A DNA stretch of 64,000 nt from Torulaspora globosa. Its lineage: Eukaryota > Ascomycota > Saccharomycetes > Saccharomycetales > Saccharomycetaceae. Position numbers and translations under genes: made by a program. The number at the start of each line of letters is the position of its first letter. The stretch's first letter is position 1. Shown in pieces: positions 17,664 through 27,534 of the stretch. The stretch covers positions 62,001 to 126,000 of the forward strand of contig NC_050733.1 in the NCBI RefSeq assembly GCF_014133895.1, read 5' to 3'. Under the pieces are notes generated by a model, which saw nothing but the letters and a program-made list of their open reading frames with translations, had not been told where the DNA came from and made no database searches.

Positions 17664-19400
17664 ATGGGGTTAAGATTAAGCAAAAAATTCTCGCCAAAAG
17701 GCGGGTTTATGAGTAGAACGGCTCATTTCGGTCTGACGGGTAAGAAGTTGCGTTATGTCATCACCACGACGGCGATGACTGGTTTTTCGCTTTTTGGCTA
17801 CGATCAAGGTCTGATGGCTAGTCTGATCACAGGTGACCAGTTCAATTACGAGTTTCCAGCAACTAAGAACAATGGAGAGGGCGACACACATACCAGTACA
17901 GTTCAGGGTGCTGTTACTTCGTGTTACGAGTTGGGTTGTTTTTTTGGATCTCTGTTTGTTATGTTTTGTGGTGAAAGGCTCGGGAGGAAGCCTTTGATTG
18001 TGTTGGGTTCTTTGATCACTATCGTTGGGGCTGCCATTTCTACATGTGCGTTTCGTGAGCACTGGGCGTTGGGCCAGTTTGTGATCGGTAGAGTTATTAC
18101 CGGCGTTGGTACTGGTCTCAACACCTCGACGATCCCCGTCTGGCAGTCCGAGATGTCCGATCCAAGCATTAGAGGTCTGTTGGTTAACCTGGAGGGCTCC
18201 ACGATCGCTCTTGGTACCATGCTTGCGTACTGGATCAATTTTGGGTTCTCTTACATCGACAGCTCTGTGCAGTGGAGATTCCCGGTGTCGTTGCAAATTC
18301 TCTTTGCATTAGTTCTTTTGGCGCTCATCGTCAATCTGCCAGAATCGCCACGTTGGCTGATTGCTCAAAGCAGAACCGAAGAGGCTCGTTACTTACTCGG
18401 ACAACTCGATGAGGTTGATCCAAACGATGATCAGGTCATCGCCGAAGTCGCTATGATCCACGATACCGTCATGAGGTCAAAGAGTGAGAAGAACTCGATG
18501 TCTAACCTGTTCGCTCGTGGCAAGTCTCAAAACAGGCAAAGAGCTCTTGTTGCCGCCTCTACTCAGTTTTTCCAGCAGTTCACCGGTTGCAACGCTGCTA
18601 TCTACTATTCCACCGTGCTTTTCGAAAAGACAATACTTCTGAGTCCCAGACTCTCCATGATTCTCGGTGGTGTTTTCTCTACTGTCTATGCGTTGTCCAC
18701 AATTCCATCGTTCTTTCTAATTGAACGTTTCGGTAGACGTAACTTGTTCCTAATGGGAGCAGCTGGTCAAGCCGTTTCCTTTACCATCACCTTTGCCTGT
18801 TTGATCCACAGCACCAAGGAAAACGCTAAAGGTGCCGCTGTCGGTTTGTTCCTGTTCATCGTCTTCTTTGGTAGTTCTATTCTGTCCTTGCCATGGATTT
18901 ATCCGCCTGAAATCGCCTCTATGAAGGTCCGTGCTTCAACTAACGCGTTCTCCACATGCACCAACTGGATATGTAACTTCGCCGTGGTCATGTTCACGCC
19001 TATCTTCATCCACAGGTCCGGTTGGGGTTGCTACCTATTCTTTGCGGTTATGAACTACTTATACATCCCGGTAATCTTCTTCTTCTACCCAGAAACTGCC
19101 GGTAGAAGCTTGGAAGAGATCGACATCATTTATGCCAAGTCCCACGAAGAAGGTACTCAGGCCTGGAGAGTCGCTGCTAACTTACCCAAGTTGTCGTTGC
19201 AAGAAATCGAAGATCACGCAAACGCACTCGGTTTGTACGAAGATGACCTGGAGAAGGAAGAGTTTATCGAAGATAAGGCAGACGACAATCGTGGAGCTCA
19301 CGGCTATGCCCTGTTCGCCAGAAACACACAAAACAACGCCGAAGACTCTTCTTCTGCATCTGAGAAAGACCCTCGTACCGCCTCTCAAGGTGATATCTGA
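17664..19400 (+). CDS. STL1: Glycerol/H+ symporter Stl1
   Basis: 578 residues with the 12-helix major facilitator fold of the sugar porter family. Signatures include 'GRVITGVGTGLNTSTIPVWQSE' (split across residues near 135-158), 'LPESPRWLI' near 228, 'FQQFTGCNAAIYY' near 300 and 'YPETAGRSLEEID' near 478. Similarity to S. cerevisiae Stl1 is high along the whole length, including the acidic tail motif 'LSLQEIEDHANALG'. Stl1 imports glycerol by proton symport and is induced by osmotic stress through Hog1/Hot1 and repressed by glucose. ATG 17664 gives a basic 15-residue extension before MSRTAHFG; the second Met (17709) is an alternative start. In S. cerevisiae STL1 is subtelomeric, so its place here is unusual. 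Confidence 0.95.
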   Translation: MGLRLSKKFSPKGGFMSRTAHFGLTGKKLRYVITTTAMTGFSLFGYDQGLMASLITGDQFNYEFPATKNNGEGDTHTSTVQGAVTSCYELGCFFGSLFVMFCGERLGRKPLIVLGSLITIVGAAISTCAFREHWALGQFVIGRVITGVGTGLNTSTIPVWQSEMSDPSIRGLLVNLEGSTIALGTMLAYWINFGFSYIDSSVQWRFPVSLQILFALVLLALIVNLPESPRWLIAQSRTEEARYLLGQLDEVDPNDDQVIAEVAMIHDTVMRSKSEKNSMSNLFARGKSQNRQRALVAASTQFFQQFTGCNAAIYYSTVLFEKTILLSPRLSMILGGVFSTVYALSTIPSFFLIERFGRRNLFLMGAAGQAVSFTITFACLIHSTKENAKGAAVGLFLFIVFFGSSILSLPWIYPPEIASMKVRASTNAFSTCTNWICNFAVVMFTPIFIHRSGWGCYLFFAVMNYLYIPVIFFFYPETAGRSLEEIDIIYAKSHEEGTQAWRVAANLPKLSLQEIEDHANALGLYEDDLEKEEFIEDKADDNRGAHGYALFARNTQNNAEDSSSASEKDPRTASQGDI

Positions 19401-19579
19401 ATCAATTACTATAAATTGCACAGCTTTAATATAATCATAGTTTTTCAACTTTAATAGTCATAGGTATGCAGATACCATAGTAATCAGCGTTCTCAAAAAT
19501 TACAAGTTTAAGATCTTTCATTCAAACCAGACTTAACTATAACGATCAAAGATCTCTCATATCACATCTGCTCCACATC

Positions 19580-20905
19580 ATGAAGGTTAGTTCAGCGTTG
19601 CTGCAGCAAGGATCAAAAATGATCGACAAGTATGCTTTGTATGTGCCCAAGTCTGGTGTCTTCCCAAAGGGCTTCAAGGTCGCCTCTGCTGCCACTGGCG
19701 TCAAGAAAAACGGCAATCTTGATCTGGGGATTATCGTGAATACCAACAAGTCACATCAGTCGTCTGCTGCTGCTGTTTTTACTACAAACAAATTCAAGGC
19801 AGCTCCGGTTTTGGTCTCAAGAACAGTGCTTGAGGAAACGTCTGGAAAGAACGTGAACGCAATTGTTGTCAATTCTGGTTGTGCAAACTCTGTCACTGGT
19901 GATGTGGGTATGGCCGATGCAAAGGAAATGGTCGGCCTAGTTAATAGTAAACTCCAACTGGAAAACTCTACTTTGGTGATGTCGACCGGTGTGATCGGTC
20001 AAAGATTACAGATGGACAAGATCTCGCAAGGTATCGACAAGATTTTCAATGAGAACAGATTTGGTTCTGACTTCTCCTCGTGGCTGGACATTGCCAAATC
20101 AATCTGCACCACTGACACATTCCCAAAGATGATTTCTTCTGAGTTCGCTTTGCCCAATGGCGCTAGATACACTTTAACAGGTATGGCCAAGGGTGCCGGT
20201 ATGATTTGTCCTAACATGGCTACTCTTCTGGGTTTTATTGTGACTGATCTGCCCATTGAAAGCCATGCGTTGCAAAAAATGCTGCGCTTCTCAACCGAGC
20301 GCTCTTTCAACTGTATCTCAGTTGATGGAGATATGAGTACAAATGATACGATCTGCATGATTGCTAACGGTGCTGTTGATACTCCCGAGATTACCGAATC
20401 CAGCCCTTATTACGAGCAGGTTAAAGAGCAGGTTACAGAATTCGGTAAAAGATTGGCTCATTTAGTTGTTCGTGATGGTGAAGGAGCCACCAAGTTCGTC
20501 ACCGTTAATGTCAAAAATTCCCTTACCTTTGCGGATGCTAAGATTATTGCTGAATCTATTTCGAACTCTTCGCTTGTCAAGACTGCGCTCTACGGTAAGG
20601 ACGCCAACTGGGGAAGAATTCTATGTGCAATCGGTTATGCCAAGTTGGAAAATTTGAGCTCTCTGGATGTGGAGAAGATCAACGTCAGTTTCATTGCAAC
20701 AGACAATTCCGAACCACGGGAACTCAAGCTTGTGGTCAATGGTGTGCCCCAGTTGGAGATCGACGAAGAGAGAGCTTCCGAGATTCTGGCACTGACCGAT
20801 CTGGAAGTTCTAGTCGATCTTGGAACCGGCAAAGAAGAAGCTCAGTTCTGGACATGCGATTTGTCTCATGAGTATGTCACAATCAATGGTGATTACAGAT
20901 CATGA
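19580..20905 (+). CDS. ARG7: Mitochondrial ornithine acetyltransferase (ArgJ family)
   Basis: 441 residues, the same length as S. cerevisiae Arg7 (Ecm40, YMR062C). It transfers acetyl groups from N-acetylornithine to glutamate, recycling acetyl in arginine synthesis in the mitochondrial matrix. The self-cleavage site is visible in '[14 protein letters not shown]': cleavage before Thr215 would yield alpha and beta subunits with Thr as nucleophile. Other family blocks include 'KGAGMI', '[11 protein letters not shown]' near residue 250 and '[10 protein letters not shown]' near 335. The N-terminus ([19 protein letters not shown]) is a weak presequence. It ends about 105 bases from the stop of the convergent RNA14. 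Confidence 0.96.
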   Translation: MKVSSALLQQGSKMIDKYALYVPKSGVFPKGFKVASAATGVKKNGNLDLGIIVNTNKSHQSSAAAVFTTNKFKAAPVLVSRTVLEETSGKNVNAIVVNSGCANSVTGDVGMADAKEMVGLVNSKLQLENSTLVMSTGVIGQRLQMDKISQGIDKIFNENRFGSDFSSWLDIAKSICTTDTFPKMISSEFALPNGARYTLTGMAKGAGMICPNMATLLGFIVTDLPIESHALQKMLRFSTERSFNCISVDGDMSTNDTICMIANGAVDTPEITESSPYYEQVKEQVTEFGKRLAHLVVRDGEGATKFVTVNVKNSLTFADAKIIAESISNSSLVKTALYGKDANWGRILCAIGYAKLENLSSLDVEKINVSFIATDNSEPRELKLVVNGVPQLEIDEERASEILALTDLEVLVDLGTGKEEAQFWTCDLSHEYVTINGDYRS

Positions 20906-21011
20906 GGGACAGAAGAAGAATGAGATAGACAATGATATTTAATTATTCTTTTTTTTTCTTGCTTCTCGATAAGAAGAAAATAATATATTACACTATAAGC
21001 TTTACTGTAAT

Positions 21012-22976
21012 CTAAACATGACTTGGTGGTGGAAGTTCAACTTGTTCGTTCAAGTAAGTGACAAGATTTTGGGGATCTAATAAGGCAGCTTTGAAGTATT
21101 GGCGTTTGGGGATAATGGCAAGTAAGTCAATGATCTCGTTGGGCACTGCGGGCCCTCTCTTCATTTTCTTATGAGACTGACCGTTTGCTTGGCTTCCCCG
21201 ACTTCTCTTCAATGAGGAGCTCAACATATCGTCTGTTTCCGAGTACTTATCATCGTTCATATAGGTCAACTCTAACTGCTTAATCAAGTTCTCATCTTGG
21301 ACCCTATAGCGATCGGCAAAAACCTCGATCAGGTTTTCATGAGGAAATCTCTCGAAGAATCTCTTTTCTAGAGAATAGACATTGTTTAAAGTACCGAACT
21401 TGGATTCGTAGCTTATCATTTTCTTGTATATCGACCTCAAACCTTCAAGATCCTTTAACTTCTCGACAGATGTCTCGAAAAGAGTTTTGATTTGGGAGTC
21501 CTTGTTGATTACAATCAAAAAATCCATATACTTGTTAATGTAGGCGGCGTCTTCCTGAAAATATTTTAGACCGAGTTCTAACACCTTGCAGGCAGTCTTA
21601 TAGTCATTTTGGTTCTGAAATTCCAGATATGCATTCTCAATGTAAATGTCGTGGGTTAGATTGTTCTTCAGTTTACGACATTTACCAAAAACTGATCGAG
21701 CAGCTGATAGCCCCGATAGTCGCTTCATTGTGTTCATATATATACAGTTGACGAATGTCATCTTTTTCTTCTGCTTGTAAATCCTGAATTCATTCTCACT
21801 AGCCAACATCAAATGATATTCACGCAGTAAACTTTGTGTACAATCCTCGAAACATTTCTGAACCAAATCGTATTTGTTATCCAGCTCGTAGCATTCGGCA
21901 AGCTTGAAAGTGAGAGATGGGGAAGTTGGGTTCGCACGTACAGCAGTGCTTAGAATTTGGCAGCGTTCTGTGGCATCGGATATGAACATAGCGTAATCAT
22001 ACCACATTTCAGCCGCAAAGAGCATATGCTGTATGCCTTGCTTGTACACATATAAAATTCTAGACTGCAACATTTCGTTTTCCAGCCCCAATTTGTTCTC
22101 TTTCTCCCATTCGATCCATCTGAGCCAAATTCTGAGCTGATTTGGGTCTAGCTCCTCATCAATCGACGGAATCGTATTCTTATTAGCGGTCGACAGGCTC
22201 GATGGAGGAGACCGCCTCAAGCCTCTTGTCAGTTGAGACCATTCTTGATACAAAGACCGAGCCTTCATATAATCTGGCGACAGCTCGCCAATGAATTTTC
22301 TAGCCGTCAATGAATTGACTTCCTGTTCCCATTGTGTGTATCTGTTCCAATTTTTCTCGATGCTTTCGAAAGGCACACACAACATCCTCTTGTAAAGCCG
22401 TCTTATCATGTCGATACGTTGTTGGTCTTCCCACTTGTTGACAGGCTTCCATTGCTCCAAAAACCCCAGATACTCGCTCCAGAAGGACGAAGAACGTGGT
22501 TCAAACACTGCGCATTTTTCCATCACTAATTGAAACGCCTTCATCACAACCGCACGGGCCTCCTGGCCACCAGTAATCAAATTATTCGTTCGACGGACAT
22601 AATCCAGATACGTTGACCACAATTGTAAATCGTTGTTCGCTTTCTCGCCAGAGAGACATTCGGCCAGCAGCCTCTCAACCACCTTAAACTCATCTCGTTG
22701 TAATTCGCCCTTCAACTGCAGCGTCCATAGGGGTGAATAGAATGGGAATTTATTATGTAGTTCTGTATATATCTTCCTAGAGTCCTCGAAAGCGTCTCGA
22801 GACTCGTAATACTGCACCAATTCGAGATATGCCAAAATATCCACTGGATTCCTTTCAATCTTATCCCTAATTCGGCCCTCTATGTCGCTGGGATCCCTCT
22901 GGACTGCTGCAGTAGGTGGTGTCAATGATTTGTTGCTTGCGTCGACACTCAATGTTGGAGTCGCGCCGCCTGACAT
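21012..22976 (-). CDS. RNA14: Cleavage factor IA subunit Rna14
   Basis: 654 residues, against about 677 in S. cerevisiae. It is built of HAT (half-a-TPR) repeats over most of its length, with Trp/Tyr-rich pairs such as 'LWSTYLDYVRR' and 'IWLRWIEWEKEN'. The C-terminal tail has a basic patch and the 'IIDLLAIIPKRQYFKAALLDP' region (trimmed here), which matches the Rna14 'monkeytail' that binds Rna15. It scaffolds CF IA for mRNA 3'-end cleavage and polyadenylation. The start ATG gives MSGGATPTLSVDAS. It lies between ARG7 and SAM37 as YMR061W does. Confidence 0.93.
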   Translation of the reverse strand: MSGGATPTLSVDASNKSLTPPTAAVQRDPSDIEGRIRDKIERNPVDILAYLELVQYYESRDAFEDSRKIYTELHNKFPFYSPLWTLQLKGELQRDEFKVVERLLAECLSGEKANNDLQLWSTYLDYVRRTNNLITGGQEARAVVMKAFQLVMEKCAVFEPRSSSFWSEYLGFLEQWKPVNKWEDQQRIDMIRRLYKRMLCVPFESIEKNWNRYTQWEQEVNSLTARKFIGELSPDYMKARSLYQEWSQLTRGLRRSPPSSLSTANKNTIPSIDEELDPNQLRIWLRWIEWEKENKLGLENEMLQSRILYVYKQGIQHMLFAAEMWYDYAMFISDATERCQILSTAVRANPTSPSLTFKLAECYELDNKYDLVQKCFEDCTQSLLREYHLMLASENEFRIYKQKKKMTFVNCIYMNTMKRLSGLSAARSVFGKCRKLKNNLTHDIYIENAYLEFQNQNDYKTACKVLELGLKYFQEDAAYINKYMDFLIVINKDSQIKTLFETSVEKLKDLEGLRSIYKKMISYESKFGTLNNVYSLEKRFFERFPHENLIEVFADRYRVQDENLIKQLELTYMNDDKYSETDDMLSSSLKRSRGSQANGQSHKKMKRGPAVPNEIIDLLAIIPKRQYFKAALLDPQNLVTYLNEQVELPPPSHV

Positions 22977-23243
22977 TGCTAAACTCCCGCTCCAGCTTCC
23001 AAAAGGCTTGCGCTGCTTGCAAATGCACTCTAAGACCTTCCAAACGATCCAACGGCCCTCTTTTAAAGCTATTAGAGCTGTTTCTAGTGGCTATTGCATT
23101 GGGAAGTTCCTAGACCTCTCCTAGCATCAGAGGCGATGAAGATATTGAAGCGGGTAACACCATCATAATATATAAGCTAGAGACTACAATCAAGCTTGAA
23201 AGCGGTGCCAATTGAGCTTTATCGGGCTGCTTGGGTCGCTAGA

Positions 23244-24179
23244 ATGGTTGCGGGACAGTGTACTGTTCATATGTGGGGTTTGAACGAAAGAGCGAGTCTG
23301 ATATCTCCCGAGAGCGTTGCGTTATACTGGTTTCTTAATGGATACTACTCGAAGCTGAGGAAGGACACTACACGAGTCGAGATCGTGTTCAGTAACAACA
23401 CAGACCTATCACCAAACGAAGAATTGCCTCTGCTGGTTCAAGATGCGCGGAGGATATCGGGATTCGTCAATATCGTGGATTACTTGATGAGCGATGAGGA
23501 ATCTGAAAAGGATACCGTCGGTAATACGCTGCTGCAGTCTTCTTTGCTGCAGTTTACGAGTTCCGACTTGTCTGTGCTGACAGACTACCAGCTGTATCTG
23601 AACAAGACCAACTACGACACGTTTACGCGCAGAACCTTCTGTCGGCTGCTGTCTTGGCCAATGTGGTACAATACGCCACTGCACTACCGTGCAGTTGCGC
23701 GGGAAAGGTGCCAAGATTTGCTGGGCGATCTCGACTCTGACGATGAATGTGAACCTCCTGGCTCCCAGCTCGAGACCGCTGAGCTGACACAATCAAAGAC
23801 CTTTAAGATAGCACAGCAGATCAAGAAGCAGGGAAAGAAGGAATTGCAGAACGCTAAAAACAATCTACACTACTTAAGCAAGCTAAGCGAGCATCTCAAA
23901 CTGTGGATCCAGGTGAGGGAACGAGCCCAATCGGATAGGGTGATCCCCGCGGACCTGCTGATGTGGGCAAACATATACGTCCAACTGCAGCTACCGGATA
24001 GCGACAAAGTCGCCAACCATCTGTCGCAGACATTGGGCTCCGACTTTTTCAACACGCTACAGAAGCAGCTGGACCTGTGTTCCAATCTCGAGCCAGTGGT
24101 CTCGCAAAGAGCGCCGTCATTCCGCGAGCAGGGCAATGTGCTCATGTCGGTATACAACATTGCGGCGAAGTACCTCTGA
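23244..24179 (+). CDS. SAM37: Mitochondrial sorting and assembly subunit Sam37
   Basis: 311 residues from the ATG giving MVAGQCTVHMWGLNERASL. This start aligns with the metaxin-type N-terminus of yeast Sam37; an upstream frame begins with a non-ATG codon. Family landmarks are 'VEIVFSNNTDLSPN' near residue 50, 'MWYNTPLHYRAVARE' near 150, 'AQQIKKQGKKELQ' and the C-terminal 'FREQGNVLMSVYNIAAKYL'. Sam37 is a cytosol-facing outer-membrane component of the SAM complex that inserts beta-barrel proteins. It converges closely on SEN15, with only a few bases between the stops, as with YMR060C and YMR059W. Confidence 0.92.
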   Translation: MVAGQCTVHMWGLNERASLISPESVALYWFLNGYYSKLRKDTTRVEIVFSNNTDLSPNEELPLLVQDARRISGFVNIVDYLMSDEESEKDTVGNTLLQSSLLQFTSSDLSVLTDYQLYLNKTNYDTFTRRTFCRLLSWPMWYNTPLHYRAVARERCQDLLGDLDSDDECEPPGSQLETAELTQSKTFKIAQQIKKQGKKELQNAKNNLHYLSKLSEHLKLWIQVRERAQSDRVIPADLLMWANIYVQLQLPDSDKVANHLSQTLGSDFFNTLQKQLDLCSNLEPVVSQRAPSFREQGNVLMSVYNIAAKYL

Positions 24180-24185
24180 ACACGG

Positions 24186-24560
24186 TCAATTCCTCTTCGG
24201 CTTATGTAACCCCTTGTACACGTAGTAGAACGCTACGGTCCCGTCATTGCTCACTATCGCCAGTGTCAGTCTGCTGGCTGACGGCGGGCACATTTGGCAG
24301 AACACTTTGTCTAGACACTCAAGAGTGACGTACCCCTTCTTATACTGTGACATCTCCACGGGCAGGACGTATTCAGTGTGTATCTCTTCGTCGCCATCAT
24401 GACTCAGCTTCTGGGTAGGCCTGCCAGAGATCAGATGAAGCGTCTGATCTCGCCAGGCCAGCGTTCGGTCGCAGACACAGAGTTCAGTCCAAAATTGGCA
24501 GTACGCCAAGTTATCTCGCACCAGCCTGACTATAGTACCATCACCGGCGTCATTGGCCAT
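24186..24560 (-). CDS. SEN15: tRNA-splicing endonuclease subunit Sen15
   Basis: 124 residues starting MANDAGDGTIVRLVRDNL; a nine-residue extension upstream begins with TTG and is discounted. The length matches the roughly 128 of yeast Sen15. Conserved parts are 'SGRPTQKLSHD' and the C-terminal 'GTVAFYYVYKGLHKPKRN', close to the end of the S. cerevisiae protein. Sen15 is a structural subunit of the SEN complex on the mitochondrial outer membrane that excises tRNA introns. Two intron-bearing tRNA genes (Trp, Phe) lie in this window and would be substrates. It is divergent from PSG1. Confidence 0.9.
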   Translation of the reverse strand: MANDAGDGTIVRLVRDNLAYCQFWTELCVCDRTLAWRDQTLHLISGRPTQKLSHDGDEEIHTEYVLPVEMSQYKKGYVTLECLDKVFCQMCPPSASRLTLAIVSNDGTVAFYYVYKGLHKPKRN

Positions 24561-24777
24561 ATCAGCGGTCTTCAATGGCTCCTTCAACGGCTCCTTCAGG
24601 GTGGTCTCTTATGCGATGAGCTGGATATTTCAGTCTGGCGAGTCAATTTTTCCGCCTGAACGACTAAGAACTCTCTATACTGTAAAGTCAAGTACAGAGA
24701 TTGGTCGGTGCTACCGTTGTGCTTCTTTTGAATCGCTAATAGCAGTTGGATTGTGCAATAGTTGTTCAGTGCCAGAC

Positions 24778-25953
24778 ATGCAAAAGTTTTGGCTAGCTCT
24801 TGTGGTCCTCTTGGCCGGTTTTAGTCAAGTTCACGGTTACAGACCGGTCGTTCGACCAAAGGAAAAAGTGACCACCAGTGAGCAAGCTGATCCATGGTAT
24901 CGTACAATTTATGGTAGTAAGGTGGAACTGGTTACTCCGACGGTTATCGCTGGGGTCACCTTTAAGGCTAAACCCTCTCCAACTCCGAATCCTCTGCAGC
25001 CATGGATCACCCTAAACAAGCTTGGTGAACCAAAGACCGTGAAACCCGAGATTAAGAATGGTATCACTAAGAAGGGCTCTCCAGAATATTCTACGTATTT
25101 CAAAGTGGTCAGTACCACTACGTTGGGGTATGAAGACTTGAAGGCACATAACATGGACCCAGACGAGGTTTATGAGGAAAAGGTTTTCATCGAGGAAGAT
25201 GACACGTATGTTTCCCTGAACCCTGTGATTAGATGCACGCCTGATCGATACTTCAACAAGGGCGCCTCTCGTGATATTTCGAGTGAACCGTTCTGTACTC
25301 CGCAGGAAGACGTTCAATGGAAGGTTGGCAAAACGTACTTTGCATCCTGGTACACACATTTCTTCAGAGATGAACATTCGGATGAAGTTATTGATCAGGT
25401 GAAGGTTCATTTGTCATACGTGAAAGAGAGAGACGGAGAGAAGGGATTTGTCAAAAGAGATATCCCGGCCACTTTCTTTTCATCCGAATGGTTGAGGAAT
25501 GACGAGGGTATGCTGCCCATCGAAGTTCAACCAGAATGGTTGCAGGGCGCTCGCACTCGTAAAGTTGTGCTTTCCGTACAGCCCAAGAACGTTCCTGACG
25601 AAGAGTTCCACCCACTCGACCATGGCATCTTGCTCTTTATCGATGCAGGTTCCAGGGTTTACAAGCATACTAAAGAACAACTAGCCCTTGAAGAAGCCGG
25701 TTTCACTGAGAGACATTGGTTATTTGTTGCCATCACTATGCCCACCGTTGTCGTTATTGCGTTGATCTTGATGTACTTTTTCCTCTACGCAAACAACAGC
25801 TACCGGGACTTCTCCGATATCACTCGAAAGGCAGTGAGCAAAAAGCATCGTGTCATCGGTAAGGTCTCTGAAATGAAGAAGTTCAAGAACTTGAGAAATC
25901 ATAAGTACTCAGAGTTGCCAAGTTATCAGACAAAGCCCGACAAGCAGCATTAG
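24778..25953 (+). CDS. PSG1: Pma1-stabilising Golgi membrane protein Psg1
   Basis: 391 residues, against 392 for S. cerevisiae YKL077W. It has a signal peptide (MQKFWLALVVLLAGFSQVHG), a luminal domain of about 300 residues with two Cys in 'IRCTPDRYF' and 'EPFCTPQ', and a single transmembrane helix near residues 322-344 ('WLFVAITMPTVVVIALILMY', trimmed). The cytosolic tail is basic. A Lys-Arg pair in 'GFVKRDIP' near residue 225 fits the Kex2 processing reported for the family. Upstream in-frame sequence starts at a non-ATG codon. Psg1 helps the plasma-membrane proton ATPase survive the Golgi. Confidence 0.9.
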   Translation: MQKFWLALVVLLAGFSQVHGYRPVVRPKEKVTTSEQADPWYRTIYGSKVELVTPTVIAGVTFKAKPSPTPNPLQPWITLNKLGEPKTVKPEIKNGITKKGSPEYSTYFKVVSTTTLGYEDLKAHNMDPDEVYEEKVFIEEDDTYVSLNPVIRCTPDRYFNKGASRDISSEPFCTPQEDVQWKVGKTYFASWYTHFFRDEHSDEVIDQVKVHLSYVKERDGEKGFVKRDIPATFFSSEWLRNDEGMLPIEVQPEWLQGARTRKVVLSVQPKNVPDEEFHPLDHGILLFIDAGSRVYKHTKEQLALEEAGFTERHWLFVAITMPTVVVIALILMYFFLYANNSYRDFSDITRKAVSKKHRVIGKVSEMKKFKNLRNHKYSELPSYQTKPDKQH

Positions 25954-25994
25954 TTTCTTTCTCGAGCCCGCTATTTAGACTATACAGAAAACAG

Positions 25995-27344
25995 TTATAT
26001 CCATTTTTGTCTTGCGGCAACCTCGCAGATCTTTTCCAGGATCACTACTCTTTGATCCGGCTTGAAGCTCTGAGAGCCCAAATCTTCGGTAGTATCCTTG
26101 TCTGTGTTCAGGTATGCGGCAGAATTTGAGTCATCTTCTTTATCTTCATCTTCACTAATACCTTCAATATAGTAGAAAAACGGTTCCAAAGCGATCATAA
26201 TCTTCCAGAAATTATTGCCGCCGCAGTTGGCAAAGAGGACCTCTATCAAGCTCGGCAAGTATTCCAGCTCTATATATTCCTCCGCACAGCAAACAAATTC
26301 GTCCAATTCGTAGTCTTGTTCGTCTGCCGATAAGGTAGAATACATTTCCGATAACAGGGTGAGCTCTTTACTGATTGTTTTCGGTATATCCTGGCGGGCT
26401 TGCCACAAAAGCTTCTGAGCTCGTTGCAGGCGCTCCTGAGTTGAGCCGTCGCCGCTGCTGCTTTCAGCCATATTCTGCGTCGCTTCCTCATCGTCCTCAG
26501 ATATCAAGCCCTCCCGTGTATCACACCTGGAGGGTAAAAACCCATTGCGCTCGCTCTTTTCCATCAACTCGTTATACTCATTATAAAGCGAAATAATCTT
26601 CATCATAGGTTTGTAGAGCTGCTCGCAAACTTTCATCTCTGAGTGTGGTACAATGACCTGTTCCAAATAGTGGTTTATCAATCCTTCCATGAAGTTGGCC
26701 CAGATCGACGAGAAGACGTAGTTTTCATCATACGCACTCTCGGTAAAATCTTCGTTAATGTTGTATCTCATAACCTGTTCGGTTAAAGAAAAGATTGCAT
26801 CTTCTTCGCCATCCCTCCGCTCCTGCTTCTGCTTGCCCTTAACCGGAGATGCATGGTTCTGCTCGTTCTTGTCCATCCAATATTCAGGACCACCTCTTTG
26901 GGACAACGTTACCAACAGTAAGAAAAGTTTGATTTTAATCCACGGGTTTAAAGAGTTTACAAACTTATCGCTCAGCCTGTTAACGTCGTAATCAATTTTC
27001 CGGTGGATACACTTCAGGAACTTTTCAATGTAGTGGCTCTTTCTGATTCCGTACTTTTCATTCAAATACTCAACGGAGGTGATCAGGTCATAATTCGTGC
27101 CTTCTGTCTTCAGATTTCTCGGAAACCGAAATCTTGGTTTTCTTAATCTAGAACCTCGAGCTCTTCTACTAGGGCCCTTCCTTCCAGTCTTGATTTCGCG
27201 GGAACTCATCGAACTGATTTCGCAGCTACAAGAGCGTTTTCCAGCGGGCAAGCTTGTGTTATCTGCACAAGAGGCAGAATCTGTAGGATTCAGCATCGTC
27301 GGACCTGGCAAATAGCTCGAACTACTGTGATCTGCAGATTTCAT
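25995..27344 (-). CDS. Uncharacterised conserved protein, YKL075C ortholog
   Basis: 449 residues, about the length of S. cerevisiae YKL075C (450). I know no assigned function. The N-terminal 75 residues are Ser-rich and basic, with an Arg-rich patch ('RRARGSRLRKPRFRFPRN', about residues 60-77). The remainder is helical and acidic, with an Asp/Glu run near residue 405. There is no membrane segment or catalytic motif. It is convergent with PSG1, matching YKL077W/YKL075C (YKL076C is a dubious overlap there). Confidence 0.82.
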   Translation of the reverse strand: MKSADHSSSSYLPGPTMLNPTDSASCADNTSLPAGKRSCSCEISSMSSREIKTGRKGPSRRARGSRLRKPRFRFPRNLKTEGTNYDLITSVEYLNEKYGIRKSHYIEKFLKCIHRKIDYDVNRLSDKFVNSLNPWIKIKLFLLLVTLSQRGGPEYWMDKNEQNHASPVKGKQKQERRDGEEDAIFSLTEQVMRYNINEDFTESAYDENYVFSSIWANFMEGLINHYLEQVIVPHSEMKVCEQLYKPMMKIISLYNEYNELMEKSERNGFLPSRCDTREGLISEDDEEATQNMAESSSGDGSTQERLQRAQKLLWQARQDIPKTISKELTLLSEMYSTLSADEQDYELDEFVCCAEEYIELEYLPSLIEVLFANCGGNNFWKIMIALEPFFYYIEGISEDEDKEDDSNSAAYLNTDKDTTEDLGSQSFKPDQRVVILEKICEVAARQKWI

Positions 27345-27534
27345 AACCTTTGAAAAGATTCACTACGTCTTAAAGTTCCGAGACCTTGCGCCGTCGAAGA
27401 ACAAGGCGCAAGAGTCGCAGAATACGACGACAACTGCATAGGAATAGATAGTAATTAGGCTTTACTGAGACTCATATTGATATTGGCATACTCTTGTTAT
27501 GATTGGCTCATTAATATACACAGTGCTGGCTGAA

